A stretch of 64,000 bases of DNA from Pseudoalteromonas arabiensis (GTDB lineage: Bacteria > Pseudomonadota > Gammaproteobacteria > Enterobacterales > Alteromonadaceae). This document shows positions 1 through 8,495 of the stretch, in pieces. The position numbers and the translations under genes were made by a program. The first letter of the stretch is position 1; every line of letters starts with the position of its first letter. The stretch spans positions 348,648 to 412,647 of the forward strand of contig NZ_LRUF01000024.1 in NCBI RefSeq assembly GCF_001550155.1, written 5' to 3'. Below the pieces are notes generated by a model. It was given only the letters and a program-made list of their open reading frames with translations, did not search any database and was not told the DNA's origin.

Positions 1-139
1 TTCGGTTTGAGACATTTATTACGATAATTCGCTGAAAAATAGACCAATTACATCAGCAAAAGTAAAACTGCAAATTTTTGTTGAACAATAGTAATTACGT
101 GGTAAATTCCTGTCATTAAAAAACGATAGGAATACACCC

Positions 140-712
140 ATGCCTAAGGCTAGTGAAGTCAAAAAAGGTGCCGCTATTGAGCATAACGGCCAAGTTTTAG
201 TAGTAAAAGATATTCAACGTTCAGTACCGCAAGGTCGTGCTGGTGGTAGTTTATACCGCATGCGTTTATATGATGTTGTTACTGGTGGCAAAGTAGACGA
301 AACATTTAAAGATAGCGATATGCTTAAACTTGCTGATTTAACTCGTCGTGAAGCGATGTTCTCTTACATTGATGGTGAGGAGTATGTTTTCATGGATAAT
401 GAAGACTACACGCCTTATAACTTAAACAAAGAAGCAATTAGCGAAGAGATTTTATTTGTTAATGAAGAGACGCAAGGTCTACATGTTATAGTGATCGATG
501 GCTCACCAGTGGGGATTGACTTACCTTCAAGTGTAGAACTTGTTGTTGAAGAAACAGACCCTTCAATTAAGGGCGCTTCAGCAAGTGCTCGCTCAAAACC
601 AGCACGTTTGAGTACAGGTCTTACTATTCAAGTGCCAGAGCATATTTCAACAGGCGATCGTATTCGTATTAATACCGCAGAACAAAAGTTTATGGGTCGC
701 GCTGAAAAGTAG
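140..712 (+). CDS. efpL: Elongation factor P-like protein EfpL (YeiP)
   Basis: This 190-residue protein matches the EF-P paralogue YeiP/EfpL along its whole length. It has an N-terminal KOW-like barrel (about 1-65) and two OB-type domains, with the conserved stretch [11 protein letters not shown] near residue 145 and the ending YMGRA-like FMGRAEK. EF-P family proteins bind the ribosome between the P and E sites and relieve stalling at proline-rich sequences. The tip loop around residues 28-36 carries Arg33 where canonical EF-P has its modified lysine, so this is the unmodified EfpL branch. It is monocistronic: a strong terminator follows directly, and the next gene starts 226 bases on. The start has a GGAA-type ribosome site about 10 bases upstream. 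Confidence 0.95.
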   Translation: MPKASEVKKGAAIEHNGQVLVVKDIQRSVPQGRAGGSLYRMRLYDVVTGGKVDETFKDSDMLKLADLTRREAMFSYIDGEEYVFMDNEDYTPYNLNKEAISEEILFVNEETQGLHVIVIDGSPVGIDLPSSVELVVEETDPSIKGASASARSKPARLSTGLTIQVPEHISTGDRIRINTAEQKFMGRAEK

Positions 713-730
713 TCCTAACTGGTTATGTTT

Positions 731-765
731 GATAAAACCGATTGCAGATCGGTTTTATCATTTTA
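731..765 (+). terminator. Rho-independent terminator after efpL
   Basis: A perfect 12-bp stem (GATAAAACCGAT / ATCGGTTTTATC) with a 5-base loop is followed by a T-rich tract. It lies 19 bases past the efpL stop codon. Confidence 0.85.
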
Positions 766-937
766 TTTACCTATAAAGTAGTATTTTTATTAATCATTTA
801 ATATTACTTTGTTTAAAGATTGAAAAAGGGACAGAAAAAGCGCATTATTAAGCGCTCAAATTATTGCTATGTGGCTGTTTCTATCATGTATACGGGTTAG
901 GTAGCGAAAACAATAATATCAAGCAGTAGTAGATTAA

Positions 938-1666
938 ATGTTAAACCACGGATTGGAAAACAGAGAATACGTTAAATTACCTGAAGGGGTTGATATTGCA
1001 ATCACACCCGCAGGTGTTGTCTCCCGTAGCTATGCCTACATCATCGATTTCCTATTTCGCAGTCTTATTATGTTCGTTGTATCACTTGTATTTAGCCTTT
1101 TAGGTGATGCAGGACAGGGCATTATTCTGATTATTTATTTTATAACATCTTGGGGATACAACATTTTTTTTGAAATGAAAAATGGTCAAACTCCTGGGAA
1201 AAAGCGTCTTAAGATCCGCGTAGTACAAGATAATGGCCTACCAGCCAGTTTTTCACAAATTGTTGTACGAAACCTATTACGACCAGCAGATATGTTACCT
1301 ATTGGCTATTTTTTAGGGCTTGTTGTAATGATGTTCAACTCTCGTTTTAAGCGTATTGGTGATTGGGCTGCAGGCACCATGGTTATTTATGATGATGAAG
1401 TAGAGGCACGCCCTGAATTACCGAAAGGCAATATTGAAATCCCAGTATTGAGCTTAAGCACGGAAGAACAATTAGCAGTGCTTGCTTTTGCAGAGCGCAG
1501 TGATGAGCTTTCTGATGCGAGGCGCAGTGAACTCGCTGCTATTTTAGCGGAACCATTTAAGTTAGAGACCAGTGAAGCGCAAAGTATGTTAGTCGGTTAT
1601 GCGCGTTTTTACTCAGGTCAGTTAAGTAACTCTAATGAACAGGCGCAGAGTGAGACAGTGCAATGA
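938..1666 (+). CDS. RDD family membrane protein
   Basis: A 242-residue protein with an RDD domain at about residues 22-150: a polar N-terminus, then hydrophobic segments near 35-55, 62-80 and 105-135. It contains the family signature GQTPGKKRLKIRVV between segments and the characteristic KRIGDWAAGT stretch near 140. The C-terminal 80 residues are acidic and soluble. RDD proteins are integral membrane proteins of mostly unknown role. It is the first gene of a six-gene overlapping operon (SpoIIM-like, DUF4129, DUF4350, MoxR, DUF58), so an envelope function with the MoxR ATPase is likely. Its stop overlaps the next start by 4 bases. Confidence 0.85.
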   Translation: MLNHGLENREYVKLPEGVDIAITPAGVVSRSYAYIIDFLFRSLIMFVVSLVFSLLGDAGQGIILIIYFITSWGYNIFFEMKNGQTPGKKRLKIRVVQDNGLPASFSQIVVRNLLRPADMLPIGYFLGLVVMMFNSRFKRIGDWAAGTMVIYDDEVEARPELPKGNIEIPVLSLSTEEQLAVLAFAERSDELSDARRSELAAILAEPFKLETSEAQSMLVGYARFYSGQLSNSNEQAQSETVQ

Positions 1667-2613
1667 AGCAAACGCAATTTGTAAAATCGAATAGCCAGAG
1701 TTGGAATGAATTTAAGGCGCTTTGCGAGCTTGCAGAATCAGAAAGTTTGCCGGTTTATTTTCCTAATATGTACCGTAAGGTGTGTAATGATTTAGCCATT
1801 GCCCGCAGTCGCCAATACAGCCCCGTGCTTATTGAGCAAATTAATCGTTTAGTTCAGTATGGTCAAAAGCGCTTGTACTTATCTCGCAGCAATCAGTTTT
1901 CTGAGATATGGCATGTTGCCCGCACTGCATTTCCTCGGGCCCTCTATGAGAACCGTATAATGCTGGGCATTAACTTATTAGCATTTTGGGGCTTAGCACT
2001 TATCGCGTTTATTTGGGTGATGCTTGACCCTGATGCGGTATATACATTTTTAGGGCAAAGCACCGTACTGCAAATTGAAGAAATGTATAACCCCGGGGGC
2101 AGTGTACAAACAGCTGAGCGTGGCGCAGCTCAAGATCTCATGATGTTTGGTGTTTATATTTACAATAACATTGGCATTGCATTTCAAATGTTTGCTGGTG
2201 GGGTATTGTTTTGTGTTGGCGCTGCATTTTTCTTACTATTTAACAGCTTTTACTTTGGTGCGATTGCCGCTCACATCGTTAATATTGGCTTTGAAGGGCC
2301 ATTTTTCTCATTCGTTATAACCCATGGTTCATTTGAATTAACCGCCATTATTATTGCCTCTGCTGCAGGGTGTCAGATAGGTTATGCATTATTAAATCCT
2401 GGTCATTTTACCCGCGGCTATGCAATTAAACAGGCCGCCCAAAAAGCATTGCCTCTTATTGTTGGTGCGTTTTTAATGCTTGTGCTTGCGGCATTTATTG
2501 AGGCCTTTTGGTCGCCACGTGATATAGCCAATGAAATTAAATATAGTGTAGGGAGTGCTTGTTGGGCGTTTGTTTTGTATAGGCTATACAAGGGGATGCG
2601 TTATGGAGCTTAA
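1663..2613 (+). CDS. Stage II sporulation protein M-like (DUF95) membrane protein
   Basis: 316 residues. The N-terminal 95 residues are soluble and helical, followed by about five transmembrane segments between 105 and 310. The central motif around 180-235 (ALNNIGIAF-like YIYNNIGIAFQMF, then FFxFVITHGSFELTAIIIA) is characteristic of the SpoIIM/DUF95 family. Despite the name, the family is widespread in non-spore-formers and usually sits beside MoxR and DUF58 genes, as here. It overlaps the RDD gene by 4 bases and the DUF4129 gene by 11 bases, which implies translational coupling. The molecular function is not known. Confidence 0.85.
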   Translation: MKQTQFVKSNSQSWNEFKALCELAESESLPVYFPNMYRKVCNDLAIARSRQYSPVLIEQINRLVQYGQKRLYLSRSNQFSEIWHVARTAFPRALYENRIMLGINLLAFWGLALIAFIWVMLDPDAVYTFLGQSTVLQIEEMYNPGGSVQTAERGAAQDLMMFGVYIYNNIGIAFQMFAGGVLFCVGAAFFLLFNSFYFGAIAAHIVNIGFEGPFFSFVITHGSFELTAIIIASAAGCQIGYALLNPGHFTRGYAIKQAAQKALPLIVGAFLMLVLAAFIEAFWSPRDIANEIKYSVGSACWAFVLYRLYKGMRYGA

Positions 2614-4069
2614 TAGGCTAAGTTTTAACCCGCGTAAACGTAGCGCCTATGAAAACTTTGATTTAACTGTATTATTAACTAAGCAGCACTTTTTACCTTT
2701 GTTTAGCCTTTATATCTGCTTAGCTTTACCAACATTTTTGATATTAGGGTTTTTACTTGGCTGGTCAATCGCTGCATTTGCTGTATGGCTATTAAAACCA
2801 TTATTTGAACGCCCTTTACTTGATTACATGTCGAAGGCTGTGTTTAGTCAACCAACCTCTATTAAGTCAAGCATACTGGTTATAAAGCAGCTTAAATTCA
2901 AGGATATGCTAGCGCATCTAACCGTATTCAGGCTCAGCCCTAATCGTGCATTTTTGGCTCCGGTGGAGCAATTAGAGCGCTTATCAGCAGAGCGAAAGCA
3001 AAAACGTAAGCAAGTTCTTTTTGCAACATCAAAGCCAAAGCAAACCTTATGGATGCTTTTTTGCGTACATTTCGAGTTTATTGTTTTAATGGGACTTTCG
3101 GCTTTTTCAATTGCATTGATCCCAAATTCATTTTCTCTTGAAGAATCTATCTATCAATTTCAAGACTCTCCTGCTTGGCTAGAAATTGCCTTTAATTTAC
3201 TTTATTTATTAAGTATTTCTCTAGTAGCTCCACTGTTTGTCACAGGGGGATTTTTAGCCTATTTACATCGCAGGGTTGAGCTCGAAGGTTGGGACATTGA
3301 GCTTGCTTTTAAGAATATAAAAACACGTTTTGCACAGCCTTTGCCGTTGATATGCGCTTGCTTACTTAGCTTTTTGGCAGCGATGCCACAAACCAGTTTT
3401 GCTGAGGAGCTTGATAAAGATGCTGTTAAAGAACAAGTGATTACACTTTACAATCAAGATGATGTTATTGAAAAGAAAACGACTTGGGTTCCTGACTTTA
3501 ATTTTGAACAAGACAACGCAAGTCCATCATCGTTTGATTTTTCATGGCTGAGTAACTTTTTTGAGTTAATTGGATTTACGCTTAGCTATTTAGTGTGGGG
3601 CTTTGTGGGATTACTTGCACTGTGGCTTGTTTATTATCTTGTTAAGAATAAAGGTTTTTTCACAGGGTTGAAATTGCCTGAAAAGTCACAAAAAAAGTCA
3701 GACCATGTTATTCCGTCTTTATTTACTGACATTAAACAAGACGAACTTCCTGCTGATTTAATTAGTGCTGCACTTGAGAGTTATCGTTCAGGAAACTTAC
3801 GGTTAGCGCTTGGTTACTTATTACATCACTCACTTCGCTGGGCACAGGTTCAGTATGAGATAAAACTTCATCGTTCAATGACTGAACGTGAGTGTAAACA
3901 AGCAATTGATGCAAGCGTGCCCGAGCAATGGCAAGCTGTATTTGGCACATTATTTTCAGCATGGGTCAGTGTTGCTTGGGGACATCGAAAACCTAATATC
4001 GACTTTGAACAACTTGCAGAGCAAATTAAGCAAATGTCGTTGCCTGTGGAGTTAAACCATGAAACTTAA
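2603..4069 (+). CDS. DUF4129 domain-containing membrane protein
   Basis: The start at 2603 (MELNRLSFNPRK) is preferred: it has an AAGGGG ribosome site and overlaps the previous stop, whereas an in-frame start at 2555 lies deep inside the upstream gene. The product is 488 residues. It has hydrophobic segments near 40-75, 150-175, 195-225, 245-265 and 330-350. The C-terminal ~75 residues match DUF4129, with LRLALGYLLHHSLRWA followed by an acidic/aromatic helix (MTEREC, WQAVFGTLFSAW). DUF4129 proteins occur in MoxR operons in the envelope. The next gene overlaps by 11 bases. Role unknown beyond this association. Confidence 0.8.
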   Translation: MELNRLSFNPRKRSAYENFDLTVLLTKQHFLPLFSLYICLALPTFLILGFLLGWSIAAFAVWLLKPLFERPLLDYMSKAVFSQPTSIKSSILVIKQLKFKDMLAHLTVFRLSPNRAFLAPVEQLERLSAERKQKRKQVLFATSKPKQTLWMLFCVHFEFIVLMGLSAFSIALIPNSFSLEESIYQFQDSPAWLEIAFNLLYLLSISLVAPLFVTGGFLAYLHRRVELEGWDIELAFKNIKTRFAQPLPLICACLLSFLAAMPQTSFAEELDKDAVKEQVITLYNQDDVIEKKTTWVPDFNFEQDNASPSSFDFSWLSNFFELIGFTLSYLVWGFVGLLALWLVYYLVKNKGFFTGLKLPEKSQKKSDHVIPSLFTDIKQDELPADLISAALESYRSGNLRLALGYLLHHSLRWAQVQYEIKLHRSMTERECKQAIDASVPEQWQAVFGTLFSAWVSVAWGHRKPNIDFEQLAEQIKQMSLPVELNHET

Positions 4070-5207
4070 GTATTTTATGATTGGTTTACTGGTTTTAACC
4101 GTTGCTTTACTCGGGTCAATGTTGGCATCAGTAAAATGGGAAAAACAGGAAGTAGAGATAGGTTTTCAACCAGAGGTAGCAAAAGACAGCTTCACTCTGG
4201 CTCAGCGGTTATTGGCTTCATATGATGTGAAATGGCACAAAGATAAACGTTTAGCCAGCCAAACTAACCCCAATCAATTAACAATAGACCCAAATACTAT
4301 GCTGGTTGTTGATGAGGCTGTACTTGCTAACTCATATGAGCTTGATCAACAGCTAGTGCAGTGGGTCGCTGACGGTGGGCGTTTAGTGTATGTACTTAAC
4401 CGACAGCGCGATGAGCTAGGGATTGATAACGCAATTTTTTTCCAAGAGTTAGGGATTGATGTTACAACCGTCGATGATGTGTTTGAATTCAATTTTGTGC
4501 TATTAGAAGAAGGCAGCTCAAATACAACACTGACAATTGATGAGACAACGCAATTAGAACTCGAACTTAGCCAAGCTTTTAAAATTGATAGTTGCCAAGG
4601 CGTGCAAACAGAAAATCAAGCGGGTGATACTGTAATGTGCGATCTGCCATTTGGTGCGGGTCGTGTTATCGTTTTACCATCACTGGCCCCTTTTACTAAT
4701 TATAAGTTACGACATCTAGATCATGGCAGCCTATTAGTTTGGCTTACTCAAGGTGCCAGTAAAGTGACGTATGTGCCGTATTTAAGTTACCCAAATTGGT
4801 TATCTAAGTTGTGGCATTGGAGCTGGCAGTTTGTGGTTAGCTTATTACTGACAGTGGTATTTGCTGTGTGGCATATTACTAGCCGTATTGGCCGCGCATA
4901 TGCGCCAGATGTCGATAGCAAAACAAGCTTTAATCAGCATATTCGAGCTATTGCAAATTTTTACACAGAACATGGTCATGAAGCGCGTTTATTCGAGGCG
5001 CTAAAAAAAGATTTTAATGCAAAAGTAGAGACGCGAGTCCCTAACTTCAAAATGCTTAGTGCACATAAACAGGCTGAGATTATTGCCAGTTTAACTCAGT
5101 TTGATAAAGAGCAAGTCGAGACCTTGCTTTCAAGTGAACTTCCCGAGTCTCGTGAACAACGAACAGATTATATAAAACGATATAAACAATTAAGGAATGC
5201 CTTATGA
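4059..5207 (+). CDS. DUF4350 domain-containing membrane protein
   Basis: 382 residues with an N-terminal transmembrane anchor (about 5-24). A periplasmic domain of about 200 residues follows, of the DUF4350 type: it resembles GATase-like/IFT folds, with the phrase VDEAVLANSYELDQQLVQWV and a WVADGGRLVYV strand. A second transmembrane segment lies near 250-272 and the cytoplasmic tail is basic. It sits between the DUF4129 and MoxR genes and overlaps both (11 and 4 bases), so it is most likely a structural partner of the MoxR system. No catalytic residues were recognised. Confidence 0.75.
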   Translation: MKLKYFMIGLLVLTVALLGSMLASVKWEKQEVEIGFQPEVAKDSFTLAQRLLASYDVKWHKDKRLASQTNPNQLTIDPNTMLVVDEAVLANSYELDQQLVQWVADGGRLVYVLNRQRDELGIDNAIFFQELGIDVTTVDDVFEFNFVLLEEGSSNTTLTIDETTQLELELSQAFKIDSCQGVQTENQAGDTVMCDLPFGAGRVIVLPSLAPFTNYKLRHLDHGSLLVWLTQGASKVTYVPYLSYPNWLSKLWHWSWQFVVSLLLTVVFAVWHITSRIGRAYAPDVDSKTSFNQHIRAIANFYTEHGHEARLFEALKKDFNAKVETRVPNFKMLSAHKQAEIIASLTQFDKEQVETLLSSELPESREQRTDYIKRYKQLRNAL

Positions 5208-6187
5208 GCACGGAACTAGATACTCACTCATTGAGCCTGGTAGATGCGGCAAACGCAGTAAAAAAAGTGAAAGAAAATATTGCGCGTGTTCTTGTTGGCC
5301 AAGATGCCATTGTAGAAGACGTATTAACAGTATTGTTTGCCGGCGGACATGTGTTACTTGAAGGTGTACCAGGGCTTGGTAAAACCTTGTTGGTACGAGC
5401 ACTTGCTAAAAGCTTGAGTGTTGATTTTTCACGGGTTCAGTTTACACCCGATTTAATGCCATCGGATGTCGTTGGTCACAGTTTATATGATATGAAATCG
5501 GGTGAATTTAATATTAAAAAGGGACCTGCTTTCACCAACATATTATTGGCCGATGAAATAAACCGTGCACCAGCAAAAACTCAGTCAGCGTTACTTGAAG
5601 TGATGCAAGAACAACAAATAACCATTGATGGTGACACGCTGTCAATCGACTCGCCATTTATGGTTCTTGCCACGCAAAACCCGCTTGACCAAGAAGGTAC
5701 GTATCCGCTACCTGAAGCAGAACTTGACCGTTTCATGATGAAGATTGAGCTAGGGTTTCCTTCGTTCGAATCTGAAGTGGAGTTACTAAAACTAAACACC
5801 AAGATGGTTTCGAATGAATCAACCGTTGATGAATTGCCAGCTGTATTAAATGCTGCCCAAATTGCACAAATTAAACAGCTTTGTGCAGATATATTAGTGG
5901 ACGAACAGATTTTAAATTATGCGGTTGATATTACGCGTAGCTCAAGAACGTGGCAGGGAGTTTTACATGGAGCAGGGTTGCGAGCATCAATTAATATTAT
6001 TAAAGCGGCAAAAGTGATGGCGCTAATGAATGGTCGTGACTTTGTAATCCCTGATGATGTTAAATCAGTGTCAGTTAATATACTTCGCCATCGTTTGATT
6101 TTATCTGCTGATCTTGAGCTTGAAGGTGTGTCATTTGATGAAGTGATTAGTGCCATTCTTGCTAGTGTTGAAGCACCACGATCATGA
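5204..6187 (+). CDS. MoxR family AAA+ ATPase
   Basis: 327 residues, typical for MoxR. Walker A is GVPGLGKT at residues 54-61 and Walker B is LLADEIN at about 114-120. Sensor 1 is ATQNP at about 156-160, followed by the MoxR-specific stretch EGTYPLPEAELDRF, then the C-terminal AAA lid. MoxR ATPases are thought to act as chaperones that load or remodel partners carrying vWA or DUF58 domains. The DUF58 partner is the very next gene, overlapping by 4 bases. The protein is cytoplasmic and likely works at the membrane with the products of the four upstream genes. Confidence 0.92.
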   Translation: MSTELDTHSLSLVDAANAVKKVKENIARVLVGQDAIVEDVLTVLFAGGHVLLEGVPGLGKTLLVRALAKSLSVDFSRVQFTPDLMPSDVVGHSLYDMKSGEFNIKKGPAFTNILLADEINRAPAKTQSALLEVMQEQQITIDGDTLSIDSPFMVLATQNPLDQEGTYPLPEAELDRFMMKIELGFPSFESEVELLKLNTKMVSNESTVDELPAVLNAAQIAQIKQLCADILVDEQILNYAVDITRSSRTWQGVLHGAGLRASINIIKAAKVMALMNGRDFVIPDDVKSVSVNILRHRLILSADLELEGVSFDEVISAILASVEAPRS

Positions 6188-7503
6188 AACGTATAAAGCT
6201 AAGACCATCAAAACGTCTAGTACAGATACTGAGTGTTATTGTCCTCTTAGTGGTGGTATCTGCTTTGATTGAGCTTAGCAGCTTATTTATTACGCTACTG
6301 CTTTGTGTTCCTTTGCTGATTGCTTGTGTTGATTGTTACTTTTCGCGATTTGCGCACAATGTATCTGTAGAGCTTTCAACAAATCAAAATATGGCGTTAT
6401 ATCGCTGGCAGCCAATAAAGTTGCGACTAAAAAATAAAGCAAAACAGGTTCTACGTGCTGACATTAGTATTCATTTAACAAATGCACTGGAGCTTGCTGA
6501 AGCTGTAAAAAGTATTGAACTTGAGACAAACCAACAAGCTGAGCTTAGCTATTCAATTCGTGCTCATAAGCGAGGAGATGCAGATATTTCGGCGGTTGAA
6601 TTGCGTATAACTTCTGCGTTTGGGTTATGGCAATCAAATTGGTTAGCAACACACAAGACGCAGTTGAAAGTATACCCAGACTTCAGCCGCGTCACGTCTA
6701 AGCAACATCTTAACGGCGTGACAAATAAACCAATTAATGGCCTTAAGCTAACAAAAAAACGTGGTGATGGAATTGAGTTTCATCAACTAAGAGAGTATCG
6801 CCAAGGTGATAGCGTTAGGCAGATAGATTGGCAAGCAACCAGTAAACGCCGTAAATTAATATCCCGAGAATACCAAGAAGAGCAAAACCAGCATGTCATT
6901 GTTATGCTGGATGCTTCAAAGAAAATGGCTATAGAGGCTAAAGAGGGCAGTCACTTTGACCACGCGCTAAATGCATTATTGTTACTATCACACACGGTAT
7001 TAAAGCAAGGCGATTGGTTTAGTATGCAAAGCTTTAATCAGAACGTGCGTTGGTTACCGGGTGTAAAAGGAGCACAAAATGTGTCGCGGGTAATGAACCA
7101 CTTTTATGATCTTTACCCAGACCAAAGTAGCAGTGATTATGTGGTTGCTGTAAATCAGCTAATTGCCAAGCGTAGTAAGCGTTCTTTAGTTTTACTCGTT
7201 ACAACACTCGACGAACAAAGTATTGATGAATTACTGCCAGCGATAAAACTATTACAGAAGCATCATTTAGTTGCTTTAATCAACATAAATAACCGCTCTG
7301 TGAGTGAAGTGCTTAAAGAACCAATTCAAAAGTACGAAGATGCAACAAGTTATTGCGCAGCACTCAGTTTATTAAATACACATAAGAAAAATATGGCGAA
7401 ACTGAGAAAAGAAGGGGTGATTGCGATTGATTGTAACCCTGAGCAGTTATTGCCTCATGTGCTCAATACATATTTGAATGTGAAACATTCAGGTGCTTTA
7501 TAA
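6184..7503 (+). CDS. DUF58 domain-containing protein
   Basis: 439 residues with two transmembrane segments near 14-50. An immunoglobulin-like region follows, then the DUF58 core beginning with the conserved GDGIEFHQLREYRQGD at about 195 and the RQIDWQATSKRRKL motif at about 212. The domain is related to vWA: the expected metal-site loop DxSxS is here DASKK, so one metal-ligand serine is missing. DUF58 proteins are the usual partners of MoxR ATPases. Last gene of the operon; a strong bidirectional terminator follows at 7556. Confidence 0.88.
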   Translation: MKRIKLRPSKRLVQILSVIVLLVVVSALIELSSLFITLLLCVPLLIACVDCYFSRFAHNVSVELSTNQNMALYRWQPIKLRLKNKAKQVLRADISIHLTNALELAEAVKSIELETNQQAELSYSIRAHKRGDADISAVELRITSAFGLWQSNWLATHKTQLKVYPDFSRVTSKQHLNGVTNKPINGLKLTKKRGDGIEFHQLREYRQGDSVRQIDWQATSKRRKLISREYQEEQNQHVIVMLDASKKMAIEAKEGSHFDHALNALLLLSHTVLKQGDWFSMQSFNQNVRWLPGVKGAQNVSRVMNHFYDLYPDQSSSDYVVAVNQLIAKRSKRSLVLLVTTLDEQSIDELLPAIKLLQKHHLVALININNRSVSEVLKEPIQKYEDATSYCAALSLLNTHKKNMAKLRKEGVIAIDCNPEQLLPHVLNTYLNVKHSGAL

Positions 7504-7555
7504 TGATGCAGTTAAGTAACTAATACATACTTGGATGTTAAACGGGATACATAGT

Positions 7556-7584
7556 AAAAAGGCATTAAAAATTAATGCCTTTTT
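7556..7584. terminator. Bidirectional terminator between convergent genes
   Basis: A perfect 13-bp stem (AAAAAGGCATTAA / TTAATGCCTTTTT) with a 3-base loop. It has a T-run on either strand and serves both the DUF58 operon and the leftward gene at 7605-8081. Confidence 0.88.
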
Positions 7585-7604
7585 CATTATGAAATCATAG
7601 TAGC

Positions 7605-8081
7605 TTATTGCTGTCTATCAATTGCTTCATTAATCTTGTATTGGAAATAAATAACGTTGAAAAAGAACGTTAAAATACCATTTAATTTTACAGGCTCAGC
7701 GCTACCTTCATTAATTAATTCTGTGAGTGAAGTACGCAGTGAGAAAATTAAAATAATAGCTACGACAAATGAGGCTAGCGACACAATGAAGCCGAGCTCA
7801 GGTAAAATACCGGCTATTGATAAAACAAGGTTAACCACATACAGCGCCACATAGCCATAAATTAGTCCTTGAGCTATTTGGTTTTTCGCCAGTGAGTTTG
7901 CTTTGTTTGTTCTATTTACAAGCCAGTACACACTGTAGATACCTAATGTAATGATACTTAAAAAGAACACGCCCCACGCCGAGAAGCGGTCAAAGTTCAA
8001 AATGGGTTTGTTGCTACCATCGTTATTTTCTGTAAGGTTTGCTTCCGGTGCCTCGTAGACGTTTGCAGTATTGTCAGACAT
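7605..8081 (-). CDS. Small four-helix membrane protein (DUF4234-like)
   Basis: 158 residues. The first 30 are polar, then four hydrophobic segments lie at about 33-53, 70-92, 95-115 and 135-150. The sequence FLSIITLGIYSVYWLVNRTNKAN at the first segment resembles the DUF4234 signature (TLGIY..YW); this match is by eye. A strong AGGAGA ribosome site precedes the ATG. It is a single gene bounded by a terminator and by a divergent small gene. Function unknown. Confidence 0.65.
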   Translation of the reverse strand: MSDNTANVYEAPEANLTENNDGSNKPILNFDRFSAWGVFFLSIITLGIYSVYWLVNRTNKANSLAKNQIAQGLIYGYVALYVVNLVLSIAGILPELGFIVSLASFVVAIILIFSLRTSLTELINEGSAEPVKLNGILTFFFNVIYFQYKINEAIDRQQ

Positions 8082-8288
8082 GATGTCTCCTAATCATTTT
8101 TGTTTATTCCTTATGTGCATCAATGCACGTTCCTATTTTAACAATTTTGACCGCTTTGTATATAAATAATACAATTTTTTATTAGGTTTATGTTTGATAT
8201 TTAAGAATATAATCTGCCTTTATAGTGGCTATTTATATCCTGACGTTTTCACCGGTGCTTAAGTTATGTACACTGCGCGCTTATAACT

Positions 8289-8495
8289 GTGGGGGCTACT
8301 GTGTTTTTTGTTTGTGTAAGTAGTGTATTTATTTTTGTAATGTATTTAGAGTCAGTTTCAAAAGGCATGCCTGTTAAACGTTGGGTATTTTTAGGTGGGG
8401 CGCTAGGCCCTATTGCTTGGTGCTTGTTTAATATACATTATCGACGTGCATTGATACGTCATATCGGTTTACAAGCGTGCAGTTGGCGACCTTAA
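8289..8495 (+). CDS. Small hypothetical membrane protein
   Basis: 68 residues from a GTG start; a second GTG four codons later is equally possible. It has a hydrophobic N-terminal segment (about 3-19), a basic turn (KGMPVKRW) and a second hydrophobic stretch with GGALGPIAWCLF, followed by a basic tail. This looks like a two-helix membrane protein. It overlaps the convergent GGDEF-EAL gene by 4 bases. No clear ribosome site, so this is only a probable gene. Confidence 0.45.
   Translation: MGATVFFVCVSSVFIFVMYLESVSKGMPVKRWVFLGGALGPIAWCLFNIHYRRALIRHIGLQACSWRP

Noticed and set aside
7459..7545. Imperfect short repeat at the end of the DUF58 gene (AATACATATTTGAATGTGAAAC and AATACATACTTGGATGTTAAAC)
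   Set aside because: About 19 of 22 bases agree, but it is too short and AT-rich to separate from chance; no further homology on either side.
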